A DNA stretch of 64,000 bases, taken from positions 20,730 through 84,729 of IMG/VR virus record IMGVR_UViG_3300050011_000164; one strand, given 5' to 3'. Shown here piece after piece: positions 49,937 through 58,452 of the stretch. Under the pieces are notes generated by a model, which worked only from the letters and a program-made list of their open reading frames with translations, did not search any database and was not told the DNA's origin. A program made the position numbers and the translations under genes. Source of the DNA: a virus. Position 1 is the first letter of the stretch. Each line of letters opens with the position of its first letter.

Positions 49937-50646
49937 GCATTCCTCGGGTCTGGTGGTTGGACTCCATTGACGGCGGGGCGATTCGGAGCACCGGGTTTGG
50001 GAACACGAAACACCTTGGTGCTAGGTTTCCTGTTCCAAGCATTGTAGTCTTCCCCGAGTTCCATGGCGGGGGGATGGTCATATAGATATTTATTGAGCAC
50101 GCTTTCGTCGTGCCAAATGGGGACAAAATTGTTCTTGGTGTCGATGTCCACAATCGTAGCGCACTCGCGGCACAACGCGAGGAAAGCTTTAGATGTTCCA
50201 CCGTAGGACATTCCCGTGTACATCTTGCGGATGTCTTTCTTGCTCAAGCAAGCTGCGGATCGCGGGTTCTCCTCGGGAGTGCAGTACGCCCCTTTGCTCA
50301 GGATGAACGATGTGTGAATCGTGGCCGTGATGCCATCACTCAAAATCTCTTCACCCACTGGAGCCACAATCTCGCTGTCAACATCCATATACCAGATGAA
50401 ATCGTGTTGAGATAGCCAAGTCTCTTCGCCCAAGAACGTGTGGAACCTACGCCACGTGACGTTGGGCCAGCCGAGATGAGGCGACTTGACTTGTTTCGCA
50501 ACGTCATATTGTCGCTCGCTATCCGTGAACAATAGGATGTCCGTCTGCTGTGGTAGGAAATACTTCTTCGCGCTGGCAACTACGGGCTCAATATATTTGT
50601 GGTATCCTGCCCCCGTGCAGATAAACATCAAGGCAAATTTAGACAT
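49933..50646 (-). CDS. GT6 (ABO-type) glycosyltransferase
   Basis: 237 aa from MSKFALMFICTGAGYHKYIE with GGAGGAC upstream. FTDSER, TWRRFHTFL, FIWYMDVDSEIVAPVGEEIL (D-V-D), GTSKAFLALC and PIWHDESVLNKYL match family 6, which includes the blood-group A/B transferases and alpha-1,3-galactosyltransferase. Most bacterial members have N-x-N; this one keeps D-x-D as in vertebrates, which suggests metal dependence. A GT6 is also known from a cyanophage. Acts after an alpha-1,2-fucosylated acceptor in animals, and a GT11 gene is two genes away. Confidence 0.85.
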   Translation of the reverse strand: MSKFALMFICTGAGYHKYIEPVVASAKKYFLPQQTDILLFTDSERQYDVAKQVKSPHLGWPNVTWRRFHTFLGEETWLSQHDFIWYMDVDSEIVAPVGEEILSDGITATIHTSFILSKGAYCTPEENPRSAACLSKKDIRKMYTGMSYGGTSKAFLALCRECATIVDIDTKNNFVPIWHDESVLNKYLYDHPPAMELGEDYNAWNRKPSTKVFRVPKPGAPNRPAVNGVQPPDPRNA

Positions 50647-51277
50647 GCAAGTCCTCCGAAATGTTCCCCACACAGGACACACACGTGGGATCAACTTTAC
50701 CCCGTGCAACATGCCATCGAGTGTGCCGCCCTTTGTCCCCCACCAGACGTAGGTGCCCGTTCTCGGCATTTATTAAGCCTTGTCTGTGGCCATTTTCCTC
50801 AGCCATGTTCGGGTACAACTCACGGACACGCTTCCCACCTAACCTCCCGCCTTTTGGTCCACCTAGCTTCCCAGCTTTGCTGGAATTTAAGAAAGCTTGT
50901 TCGGGGTTTGCTTTTCTCCATCGAGCACGTCCGGCCCTCGAAGCCACCCTAGTAGCTGCGGCACGGTCTTCGTAAGCATACGGTCCTCCCATCACTTGCT
51001 TCAGGGGGCTGGCTTGATTTTTGCCGTTAGACCACCAAGTGTCCATTCTCGCAATCCACATGGTTTCTTTGGCGGCTCTAATATAGTGGGCTTGCTCCTT
51101 GTCATGAAATTGCATCGTCCCTTCCCACAAGATGCGATGCTCATGCTTTGCGGGGTCAAACCATTTGTACGCACGATATCCGTAGCGCCGTACCTTCAGG
51201 GATTGATTGGTGCTACCCACCATGAGGCATTTTTCACCCTCGAAAACCCCGTAAATGATGAAGTGGTAATCTATCAC
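50639..51277 (-). CDS. GIY-YIG-type homing endonuclease
   Basis: 212 aa. Diverged GIY-YIG core HFIIYGVFEGEKCLMVGSTN, then basic GGPKGGRLGGKRVREL linker (NUMOD-like) and a C-terminal GRHTRWHVARGKVDPTCVSC motif common in phage homing enzymes. Sits at the head of the glycan operon, overlapping it by 8 nt. Confidence 0.75.
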   Translation of the reverse strand: MIDYHFIIYGVFEGEKCLMVGSTNQSLKVRRYGYRAYKWFDPAKHEHRILWEGTMQFHDKEQAHYIRAAKETMWIARMDTWWSNGKNQASPLKQVMGGPYAYEDRAAATRVASRAGRARWRKANPEQAFLNSSKAGKLGGPKGGRLGGKRVRELYPNMAEENGHRQGLINAENGHLRLVGDKGRHTRWHVARGKVDPTCVSCVGNISEDLHV

Positions 51278-51705
51278 AGTCCCTCACTAATCGGTTTGAG
51301 ATACTGAATGGCTTTTGCGAGCAACTCGGGGGAGATTTTTAGTCTCTTCAAACCCTCCATGCAGTCGGCACAGAGTAATCCCCACACCCGCCCATCGCGG
51401 AAATCCACTAAAGTCTTCCTGTTATACAATACCAACGCCGAGTCGCAGATGCGGCACTTTTTATCCTGATGCCGCCAAAGTTCGAGGTACTGTCCGGGTT
51501 TCATCAGGTATTCGCGTTCGAGGAAGGCATCGTAGGTGTGGACCTTCGCCCAGAAAGTACCACAATAAGTGTTGTGACAGGTGCGGCAATAGTAGGAGCG
51601 ACCGCTGGCGGTGCGTTTGTTAAAGCCAAAAGCATCCAGTATGAGCCATTTTTCGCACTTTTTACACCATTTCTCCTTGTCGTTGAATAGCCGCTTGCGC
51701 CCCAC
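51274..51705 (-). CDS. Endonuclease VII-like protein, altered active site
   Basis: 143 aa from GTG with AGGAGG at 5 nt. WCKKCEKW and YCRTCHN zinc pairs, then LELWRHQDKKCRICDSALVL and WGLLCADCMEGL, the zinc and fold signatures of phage recombination endonuclease VII. Between them the usual V-D-H-D-H catalytic stretch reads LVDFRDG, so the His residues are lost and activity is doubtful. First gene of the minus-strand glycan operon. Confidence 0.75.
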   Translation of the reverse strand: MGRKRLFNDKEKWCKKCEKWLILDAFGFNKRTASGRSYYCRTCHNTYCGTFWAKVHTYDAFLEREYLMKPGQYLELWRHQDKKCRICDSALVLYNRKTLVDFRDGRVWGLLCADCMEGLKRLKISPELLAKAIQYLKPISEGL

Positions 51706-51811
51706 AAATCCTCCTATTATTGACTCCTAAATAGAGAGTTCGCTAGTTAACAGATTTTATTCGCTACCAAACCCATCTTATGTAGAGGATACTTTCCTCC
51801 GAGGAATCACC

Positions 51812-54334
51812 ATGGGCGTACCAACAATCGGTCCTGTTTTCGTGTTGACTCAGGTTTCCAACGCAGTTTTCCCATATCTGGGGTCACCAACTGGCAGCAC
51901 AACCTACACGGGAACCGTCACTGGCGGGGCAGCATCGGCAACGCAGCCGAACGGAGCCTACGCTGGTCAGGCTTTCATCATCACTGGCTTTACCAGTCCC
52001 AGCAACAACGGCACATTCAGATGCGTGTTCTCCTCCGCGACAACCCTCGTCCTCAGCAATCGTAATGGCACGGCTGTAGTTGCCGCTGGACAAGCCCAAT
52101 TGGTTATAGGGCACGGCACTCCTTTGCAGTATGCTTCAAAAATTTCAAACCTCGCGTCAAATGACCAAGGCGATAACGTCTATGTGAGCCCCTTGGCTGG
52201 TGACACGCTTGTTGCCATCGCATTCGGCCTCAAGAGCCTCGATCCATTCGATCAGCTTCACGGCGCATCCACCCATTTCGGCTACCTACAAGGCTTGAAC
52301 GACTTCATGCCCAATGCTCCGACAATCTCGGACAACTCGACATTTACTCCCGAGTCCCCACTTGCTGTGAGACTTGGCACGGCTGCTAACTATGCCCTGC
52401 TCGCCTACAGCGGCATTACGAACACGGGCGCATCGGTCATCAGTGGTGGAAACATCGGTTCAGCACCGACAACTGGAACGGAAAGCGGATTTACCTTCGT
52501 TTCTCCAGCCGCGATTGACAACGCCAACGCAGCGGCGGCTCGCACCGCAGGCAACACTGCCTTTACGTACTACTCAGGGCTGGCTCAGACGATGGCACTC
52601 ACGACCGCCGACATTGGTTCATCGGGCACTCAGCACAGTCCCGGTGCTCCAAACGGCACTTACTATGCTGGCGTGTACGTCAGCGGAAGCTCTATTGCGA
52701 TCACCACAGCGGTCACTCTTGACGCCCAAAACAACCCGAACGCGCTTTTCGTGTTCTACGCCACAGCCAGCACCATCACACAGGCTATTGCTGGAACGAT
52801 CACTCTAATCAACGGCGCGACCCCCGATATGGTCGTCTGGGTTGTCGGAAGCTCTTGGACTACCACTGGTCCGGGCGCTGTTACGGTCGGTAACATTCTG
52901 GCTTACACGAGCATCACGCTCGGTGGTGGCTCCCTCAACGGTCGCGCTCTGGCGGTTGGCGGCGGCAATGGCGCTGTAACTATCGCGGCGGCTACGGCGG
53001 TCACAGTGCCTTCCCTTGGCGGTAGCGCCAACAACTGGGTTCTCGTGGCGAACATCAACCTCGCAGACGCGGATTACAGCGGATACTCCATTCCGCCACT
53101 TGCTAACACTTCGTGGCCCGCAGCGGATTGGAGCATTGACGGTTACTACCCAAGTCTATACATTTGGGTTTGCGCTTCTGCAAATGCAGGAAGCTACAAT
53201 GTCAACCTCAACTCCGTTTACCAGAACGGCATCTCAGCCCCACTTGATCTGGCGGCTGGCAAGCCGATCTTCGACGGCGGCATCAACTTCCAAGTCATTG
53301 ACTGGACGGGCATGACGGGTGCAACAATAGAAATCGGCGGCTCCCCAGCTTCGGATTCGCAGGTGGCGATCACGGCTGCTAACCCCGCTGTCACCGCTCC
53401 AATCGTTACATCTGGCGGCGGCAGCCCGCCTGTGGGTGATCTTGTCATCGTAGTAGGTCTCCAGAAGAACGCCAACGGTCTCGGCCTTGGTACGGATTCC
53501 ACGATGTCAACCTACAGTTCATCTGTCAATGCTGAATTGGGCACGGCAGCTAACTATGCTTTGCTGGCCTACAGCGGAATCACAAACGCCTCGGCCTCGA
53601 CCTCGGTAACGGGCGGCGTCATTGGCTCGGCTCCGACGATGACTGAGACAGGCTTCAACCCCCCAGTGGTAACAATCGACAACGCCGATGCAGCAGCGGC
53701 TCGTCTTGCAGGTAACGCAGCGTTCGGCTATTACAGCGGATTGACCGCTACGCAGTCGGGTCTCGCAGACCTCAGCGCCAACGACGGTGGCGGGGGAGCG
53801 GGTGTCTACTACGCTGGCGTATTCAAGGGCGGTGCATTCCTAATGCCGACTGGCATTACGCTCGATGCTCAGGGCAACTCGAATGCGGTCTTCGTGTTCG
53901 TCGCATCTTCAACCGTCAACCTTGCAAGCGGTCAGTCCGTGACCTTGGTCAACGGTGCTCAGGCATCAAACGTGATCTGGGTGGTCGGAAGCTCCTTCAC
54001 GTCGGTTGCCAACAGCAACATGGTTGGCGACATCTTGGCCTACACCTCGATCACTCTTGGTGGCGGCACCCTCGTTGGGCGTGCACTCGCCGTAGGTGGG
54101 GGCAACGGTGCTGTCAGCATCAGTGCTACGACCGTCATCACGGTTCCTAGTGGAAGTAGCGTCGTGACCAACGGCGGCTACAACATGGTCAGCAGCGGGA
54201 AACTGGTTGGCTCTGAAGCTCACTACCTTGTGGAGTGGGGCGTTCAGGGTGCACCGGGTTCTTGGACACCGCAATTCGCGAATCCACTCGGCTATGAGAC
54301 TCTCATCGCTGCGGTTGCGATTAGCCATAGCTAA
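51812..54334 (+). CDS. Virion-type protein with two DUF3494 ice-binding domains
   Basis: 840 aa, GAGGAA Shine-Dalgarno. Residues ~185-400 and ~585-790 each match the DUF3494 ice-binding-like beta-solenoid: LGTAANYALLAYSGITN, GG-x-IGSAPT, Y[YF]AGV[YF], ITLDAQ-x-[ND]-x-NA-x-FVF, LINGA, VVWVVGSS, ILAYTSITLGGGSLNGRALA. The N-terminal ~180 and middle ~180 residues are other beta-rich Gly/Thr/Ala domains; the C-terminus ends VEWGVQGAPGSWTPQ. No signal peptide. Followed by the tail fibre gene, so probably a receptor-binding or fibre component. In cells the domain binds ice or acts as an adhesin. Confidence 0.85.
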   Translation: MGVPTIGPVFVLTQVSNAVFPYLGSPTGSTTYTGTVTGGAASATQPNGAYAGQAFIITGFTSPSNNGTFRCVFSSATTLVLSNRNGTAVVAAGQAQLVIGHGTPLQYASKISNLASNDQGDNVYVSPLAGDTLVAIAFGLKSLDPFDQLHGASTHFGYLQGLNDFMPNAPTISDNSTFTPESPLAVRLGTAANYALLAYSGITNTGASVISGGNIGSAPTTGTESGFTFVSPAAIDNANAAAARTAGNTAFTYYSGLAQTMALTTADIGSSGTQHSPGAPNGTYYAGVYVSGSSIAITTAVTLDAQNNPNALFVFYATASTITQAIAGTITLINGATPDMVVWVVGSSWTTTGPGAVTVGNILAYTSITLGGGSLNGRALAVGGGNGAVTIAAATAVTVPSLGGSANNWVLVANINLADADYSGYSIPPLANTSWPAADWSIDGYYPSLYIWVCASANAGSYNVNLNSVYQNGISAPLDLAAGKPIFDGGINFQVIDWTGMTGATIEIGGSPASDSQVAITAANPAVTAPIVTSGGGSPPVGDLVIVVGLQKNANGLGLGTDSTMSTYSSSVNAELGTAANYALLAYSGITNASASTSVTGGVIGSAPTMTETGFNPPVVTIDNADAAAARLAGNAAFGYYSGLTATQSGLADLSANDGGGGAGVYYAGVFKGGAFLMPTGITLDAQGNSNAVFVFVASSTVNLASGQSVTLVNGAQASNVIWVVGSSFTSVANSNMVGDILAYTSITLGGGTLVGRALAVGGGNGAVSISATTVITVPSGSSVVTNGGYNMVSSGKLVGSEAHYLVEWGVQGAPGSWTPQFANPLGYETLIAAVAISHS

Positions 54335-54385
54335 CTTTCGGCGTTGGCGGGTGGGCAACCACCCGCTTAACGTGGAGTCACAGCT

Positions 54386-55351
54386 ATGAGCTACAACAGT
54401 CAGCTTGGCAATACAACCACATCCGTCTTCGGTCTCATCCTATCTCTGTACGACGATCAGGAACACCGTGAGTACAACTACAACTGGCAGATACTCAACG
54501 CCAGTGTAAACGGCGGACTCCTATTCAACGGTGTTGCTCCCATCTCTGGACAGGTGCTTACGGCGGAATTCGTAGGATCACCCCCTGTTTTACAGGCAAG
54601 CTGGCAAACTCCTTCGGGTGGCGGCGGTGGGGTCACTTCCGTATTCGGCAGTGTGGGCGTCATCACGACGCTCAACAATCCAGTGTTCACTGGCACAGTC
54701 ACCGCAAATGCCATCAGCGGTTCGAGCGGCACCTTCACAATTGGCGCGAATGGCGCGAGTATCTCAATCATCAACACTGGAAGGATCACGGTCACTCCTG
54801 CTGGTGGGACGGAAGTCGCTCTCGGCAACACGGCTCTGACAAGTGCGTTGCATGACGGCACGGATGCCACTGGTACGGCAGGTCAGTTGCTCAGTTCGAC
54901 AGGTGGTGGCACCCCTACAACGTTATGGATCACTCCTAGCTACGCACCATTAGCTTCCCCCGGGTTCTCGGGCGTACCAACTGCTCCCACGGCGGCACCG
55001 CTAACGAATGACACCCAGATCGCAACCACGGCCTACGTTGACGCTGCCACTGGCGCTTCCAAGACACAGACCGTGCGCCTTACCGTTGGCACCGTAGCCA
55101 CGGGGTCTGTGCAAGGACCATACGCGCTCAATTTCACCACGCCGTTCGCGGACAACAACTACACGGTTCAGGCATCGGTAGTAGGACTTGAAGTAGCTCC
55201 GGGAACCTTAAGTGTCAGCGCGAACTACCCGCCCCTCGCTATTGCTTACGTGGCATATCAGGCGGCGGGTGCGGGCGTGAACGTGTGGATCGCTAATCAC
55301 GACTCAATTGTTCACACGGCATACATTCAAATCACCGCGATCCACGATTAG
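54386..55351 (+). CDS. Tail fibre protein
   Basis: 321 aa. N-terminus MSYNSQLGNTTTSVFGLILS may attach to the baseplate or previous protein. Gly hinge SGGGGGVTSVFGSVGVIT, then the classical fibre motif YAPLASPGFSGVPTAPTAAP followed by DTQIATTAYVD, and a C-terminal beta domain (YALNFTTPFADNNYTVQASV) likely involved in receptor contact. Good match to phage tail fibres/collar-like proteins. Confidence 0.85.
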   Translation: MSYNSQLGNTTTSVFGLILSLYDDQEHREYNYNWQILNASVNGGLLFNGVAPISGQVLTAEFVGSPPVLQASWQTPSGGGGGVTSVFGSVGVITTLNNPVFTGTVTANAISGSSGTFTIGANGASISIINTGRITVTPAGGTEVALGNTALTSALHDGTDATGTAGQLLSSTGGGTPTTLWITPSYAPLASPGFSGVPTAPTAAPLTNDTQIATTAYVDAATGASKTQTVRLTVGTVATGSVQGPYALNFTTPFADNNYTVQASVVGLEVAPGTLSVSANYPPLAIAYVAYQAAGAGVNVWIANHDSIVHTAYIQITAIHD

Positions 55352-55439
55352 TAAACTTTGATGTGGTATTTGCTGGGAATCCTGTAACGTCTATGCGCGG
55401 CAACGAAATCGGCTCCCTTCTTCATTCGACCGCAGGCAA

Positions 55440-55464
55440 CGGACACCCGAAAGTGCCCGTTTTT
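55440..55464 (+). terminator. Rho-independent terminator
   Basis: CGGACAC/GTGCCCG stem (one A-C mismatch, CGAAA-like loop) followed by TTTTTATTTT. Ends the tail-fibre transcript. Confidence 0.75.
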
Positions 55465-55498
55465 ATTTTGGAAAAACCCCTAAAAATGGGTTAAAGTT

Positions 55499-55507
55499 TA
55501 GTATTAT
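55499..55507 (+). promoter_or_regulatory. TTAGTATTAT promoter-like box
   Basis: TTTAGTATTAT on the plus strand; 5 nt then ATG at 55513. Resembles the CAGTATTAT boxes but with leaderless-like spacing. Confidence 0.4.
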
Positions 55508-55512
55508 GCATC

Positions 55513-56121
55513 ATGGTTGGGATTTATTGCTGGGTAAATGTTGAAAACGGGAAGATTTATGTTGGCTCGGCAACCGATGTAGCTCGCCGAAAATATCACC
55601 ACACCAGTCTTTTGAAAATCCAAAAACACCCCAATACGCACCTTCAAGCTGCTTGGCTCATGTACGGTGCCCACGCTTTTGAGTTTGAACTTCTGGAACA
55701 GGTGGACGACTTGCTTTGGCTCCGTGCCCGAGAACAAGCTTGGATTGCTCGACTTCAAGCGTGCAATCGTGAGTTCGGCTACAACGTCACCAGCGATGCA
55801 TGGGCACCCGTAACCTCGCCTGAGACCATTGCCAAGCTGAAGAAGGCTTGGGTAGCACGGAAGGCACGAGGGGACTATTACAAATTCACAACTGCGGACA
55901 CCGTGAAGGGTGTGACGGCTGCTGGCAAGAAGAACAAGGCTCGTTGGGAAGACCCTAAAATCCGAACTGAGATGCAAGAAGCACAGAAGGCGGGTTGGAC
56001 ACCTGAAGTTCGAGCAGGTCAAGCCAAGAGATTAGAACAGCAAAAGTTAAAGGACCCTACAATGTTCAGCCGTGGTGGTAGGAAAGGCTCGGCTGTTCGC
56101 TGGGCAAAGGAGTTACAATGA
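55513..56121 (+). CDS. GIY-YIG homing endonuclease, intact
   Basis: 202 aa. MVGIYCWVNVENGKIYVGSA gives the GIY...YVG core; RRKYHH..., AWLMYGAHAFEFELLE, REQAWIARLQACNREFGYNV follow in the normal order. NUMOD-like tail (AKLKKAWVARKARG, GWTPEVRAGQAKRLE, FSRGGRKGSAVRW). A free-standing selfish nuclease inserted between tail genes and the regulator downstream. Confidence 0.85.
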   Translation: MVGIYCWVNVENGKIYVGSATDVARRKYHHTSLLKIQKHPNTHLQAAWLMYGAHAFEFELLEQVDDLLWLRAREQAWIARLQACNREFGYNVTSDAWAPVTSPETIAKLKKAWVARKARGDYYKFTTADTVKGVTAAGKKNKARWEDPKIRTEMQEAQKAGWTPEVRAGQAKRLEQQKLKDPTMFSRGGRKGSAVRWAKELQ

Positions 56122-56864
56122 GCGCAGAGTGTACTCCATATTTTGATTCCATTACCGCTGCCCGTGCAATGCTCCTAACCGAAGAAGAGGCCCTCGAAGG
56201 GCAAACACTCCTCAGCGCAGAGTCCGACCCAAAGAAGAAAGAGGATCAAAAAATCCTCACTTACATTCAGGAGAATTTCCCAATGTTCCTGAAAATTTTG
56301 CGTCTCCTGAAGAAGGAGGATCAGGAACTTTTGCTGAGCTACTACCTGTTGAGTAAGACCCAGAACACGCTGGCGATCATACACCGCAGCACGCAGACAG
56401 TGTGCTCCTTCCGCATCCGCATGGCGGTCAAAGTGTTGTGCGCTTTCATCCTGTATGGAAAAGAGTTCACCGAAGAGAAGATGCGGGCCGTGTTAGTTCA
56501 GGCAAAGCTTGAGAACAGTATCAAGAGCGTGCCCCTTAGCACGATCATCGACCTGTACATCAAAACTCGGAGCTTTCAGCGGGTCGCCGAGATTCACAAG
56601 CTCCACCGCCCCGACATCCGCCGTGCGATGAGTCGGTCGAGCAAGCAACTACTGGAATCCAAGGACCCTGAAGAGAAAGCATTGGGGGCGTTCATCCACA
56701 GTCTGATCGACAAGGCTAACCCTAGCGGTACGGGGTTTTCGAAGCGGAAGGTTCAGAAGTTGGGGAATATTTACAGAACCGATCCCGCGATACTAGGCAA
56801 CTTTCGAGTCAAGATCACTGACCCCGACTTCGATCACATGTTTGTCAGTCGAGCGAATCGGTAG
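56118..56864 (+). CDS. Possible regulator with sigma region 4-like HTH
   Basis: 248 aa, ATGA overlap with the homing gene. LKKEDQELLLSYYLLSKTQNTLAIIHRSTQTVCSFRIRMAVKVLC (about 74-118) has the spacing of sigma-70 region 4 or a LuxR-like helix-turn-helix. A second helical pair follows (LSTIIDLYIKTRSFQRVAEIHKLHRPDIRRAMSRS). No region 2. May be a transcription factor; DNA target unknown. Confidence 0.5.
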   Translation: MSAECTPYFDSITAARAMLLTEEEALEGQTLLSAESDPKKKEDQKILTYIQENFPMFLKILRLLKKEDQELLLSYYLLSKTQNTLAIIHRSTQTVCSFRIRMAVKVLCAFILYGKEFTEEKMRAVLVQAKLENSIKSVPLSTIIDLYIKTRSFQRVAEIHKLHRPDIRRAMSRSSKQLLESKDPEEKALGAFIHSLIDKANPSGTGFSKRKVQKLGNIYRTDPAILGNFRVKITDPDFDHMFVSRANR

Positions 56865-56876
56865 TATACTTGGGGA
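56865..56876 (+). promoter_or_regulatory. Leaderless-type promoter, -10 TATACT
   Basis: GGTAGTATACT then TGGGGA (6 nt) then ATG at 56877, on the plus strand. Same 6-nt geometry as the minus-strand examples. Confidence 0.55.
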
Positions 56877-57032
56877 ATGGCAAACCGAGTGTGGCACACA
56901 GCCGAGGCTAAGGACAACGAACTGGAGAGCTTGCTCAACCTCTTTCAAGGCCGAGGTTACACAATCTTTTCGATCATGAAGATGTCACGCGGCGGGTTCA
57001 GCGAGTATTTCATGATCGTCTACTACGAATAG
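56877..57032 (+). CDS. Small hypothetical protein
   Basis: 51 aa: MANRVWHTAEAKDNELESLL... RGGFSEYFMIVYYE, an alpha/beta mini-fold. Ends in TAG. Its start codon follows the leaderless-type promoter. Confidence 0.6.
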   Translation: MANRVWHTAEAKDNELESLLNLFQGRGYTIFSIMKMSRGGFSEYFMIVYYE

Positions 57033-57039
57033 GAGCAGT

Positions 57040-57312
57040 ATGCCTACCAACATAGCCTTTGATATCAACTGGGACTTGCAAAGCACCAAAGCCGTAAGCT
57101 TCAACCTGCGGGTGAACAACCGTAACTGGCATCTCACCCTCGCATGGTCTGACTACCGCAAGGGCAAGCGTTACCCGTTCCCTGTTCGCGTCACCCCGTA
57201 CTTCTCCTACCAGCCCGACCTGAACGCCATCGAAAGCGATTGTGAGAACCACCACAAGGATTGCTGCGGATGGACGCCGACGAGTCACTGTGGGCGGTTT
57301 GAAGGGGCTTAG
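57040..57312 (+). CDS. Hypothetical beta-rich protein
   Basis: 90 aa with AGGAG upstream. Beta-rich N-terminus (STKAVSFNLRVNNRNWHLTL) and a Cys/His-rich C-terminus (CENHHKDCCGWTPTSHCG) that may bind metal. Overlaps the end of the converging gene by 4 nt. Confidence 0.6.
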   Translation: MPTNIAFDINWDLQSTKAVSFNLRVNNRNWHLTLAWSDYRKGKRYPFPVRVTPYFSYQPDLNAIESDCENHHKDCCGWTPTSHCGRFEGA

Positions 57313-58127
57313 AACCCGCGAGCCGCTGTGCGGGAGAGCGCCGTGCTTGTGCCTGTGGTATCGGATTCCCAACGATTATTCCTACTGTGCCAGCGGATCG
57401 CTTCCCGTGGAATGCGGTGAACCGTCTGATTGAACAGGGTGATGGTGACTTCCTGAGGGAACGTCTTGGTGACGGCACTGACCACAGCGATGCCCACATT
57501 CTTGATGCACAGGCGCTCGCCAACTTCTGGATCATCTTCTGCACGGTCATCCTTGAACGAGTAAATCCGTTGGATGTAGTTCTTGAGGAAATCAATCCCC
57601 TGAGCCGAGTAGCCAAAGTCTTTCACCCACAGCGGAACTTTTTGAACGTCTGGTAAGGGCTTGTTGTTTACCATCACGAAGATATCGACGTTGTAAGCGA
57701 TGAGAGCTTCCATTCTCTCTTCGGTGTCTTTCATACCCACGGTGAGCATGTTGGGTGGAACGCAGAAAAACTTCGGGTAGGCATACTGAGCGCGGTATCC
57801 CAATCGGCATTCTTCAATCGTCCCCCACAGAGCGACTTCCCCATGAATGCCGTAGCCGCCGTAGCCAATTTCAATCAAGTGCTTCCAGTGCTTCGCCGCA
57901 TAAATACCGCACGTGCAGGACTCGTTGGGCACGGGATGAAGGTAGCTGTAGTCAATTTTTGAGGGCAAAGTGGGAAACCCACCATCACGGCCACGATTGC
58001 ACTTGGCGACGTGCGCTTCACCTGACTTCCACGCCGTATCATTCAGTGAGCGAATGCCAAAGCCGAAAGGCTCCCAATGCCACGTGCGGTACGCCGTAAA
58101 CGGCGAGATGTAATCGGGGGATTGCAT
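57309..58127 (-). CDS. Conserved hypothetical protein
   Basis: 272 aa. CTCGIYAAKHWKHLIEIGYG ... GIHGEVALWGTIEECRLGYR ... AQYAYPKFFCVP is a pattern I recall from uncharacterised proteins of soil bacteria and their phages. The C-terminal half is helical then beta. No enzymatic motif. Confidence 0.65.
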   Translation of the reverse strand: MQSPDYISPFTAYRTWHWEPFGFGIRSLNDTAWKSGEAHVAKCNRGRDGGFPTLPSKIDYSYLHPVPNESCTCGIYAAKHWKHLIEIGYGGYGIHGEVALWGTIEECRLGYRAQYAYPKFFCVPPNMLTVGMKDTEERMEALIAYNVDIFVMVNNKPLPDVQKVPLWVKDFGYSAQGIDFLKNYIQRIYSFKDDRAEDDPEVGERLCIKNVGIAVVSAVTKTFPQEVTITLFNQTVHRIPREAIRWHSRNNRWESDTTGTSTALSRTAARGF

Positions 58128-58357
58128 TAGCTCTTAGCGATGAATTCAACCGTGGTGAGCCCACTTTGCGGATCGTAGCATTCATCACACACTGGACGCC
58201 CCTCAATTTCAGTTACCGAAGGACGGTCGCCGCAACGGATGCAGAACACGGGCTCAGCGTATGACGGCTCAATCTGGGGCTCTTGTCCGGGAAGTGGGGC
58301 TGGGACTTGGATGGGATCAACTACGACGGTGCGGACGTGCTCACCAATATTGCACAT
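58127..58357 (-). CDS. Zinc-ribbon hypothetical protein
   Basis: 76 aa, AGGAG Shine-Dalgarno. Proline-rich start (VPAPLPGQEPQ) and a C-terminal CIRCGDRPSV ... PVCDECY zinc ribbon. TAATG coupling to the next gene. It sits behind a leader with a tiny ORF and hairpin. Confidence 0.65.
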   Translation of the reverse strand: MCNIGEHVRTVVVDPIQVPAPLPGQEPQIEPSYAEPVFCIRCGDRPSVTEIEGRPVCDECYDPQSGLTTVEFIAKS

Positions 58358-58380
58358 GAGGGGCTCCTAAAGAGGAAGTA

Positions 58381-58405
58381 GGGTGCGGCTCTAGGCTCGC
58401 ACCCC
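58381..58405 (-). promoter_or_regulatory. Leader hairpin, possible attenuator
   Basis: Minus strand GGGTGCG/CGCACCC (7 bp, inner GGC/GCC possible) between the 8-codon ORF and the zinc-ribbon gene at 58357, followed by TACTTCCTCTTT. Could end or pause transcripts from the 58441 promoter. Confidence 0.45.
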
Positions 58406-58413
58406 GATACTGA

Positions 58414-58440
58414 TTATTCTGCGCTATCAGCAAACGCCAT
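58414..58440 (-). CDS. 8-codon leader peptide
   Basis: MAFADSAE, stop TAA. The ATG is 6 nt from TATAAT, the same spacing as the full genes, so it would be the first thing translated on this transcript, just before the hairpin. Confidence 0.35.
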   Translation of the reverse strand: MAFADSAE

Positions 58441-58452
58441 ACCCCCATTATA
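58441..58452 (-). promoter_or_regulatory. Leaderless-type promoter, -10 TATAAT
   Basis: GCTGG-TATAAT then GGGGGT then ATG on the minus strand. The hexamer overlaps the stop codon of the upstream mini-gene. Confidence 0.6.
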
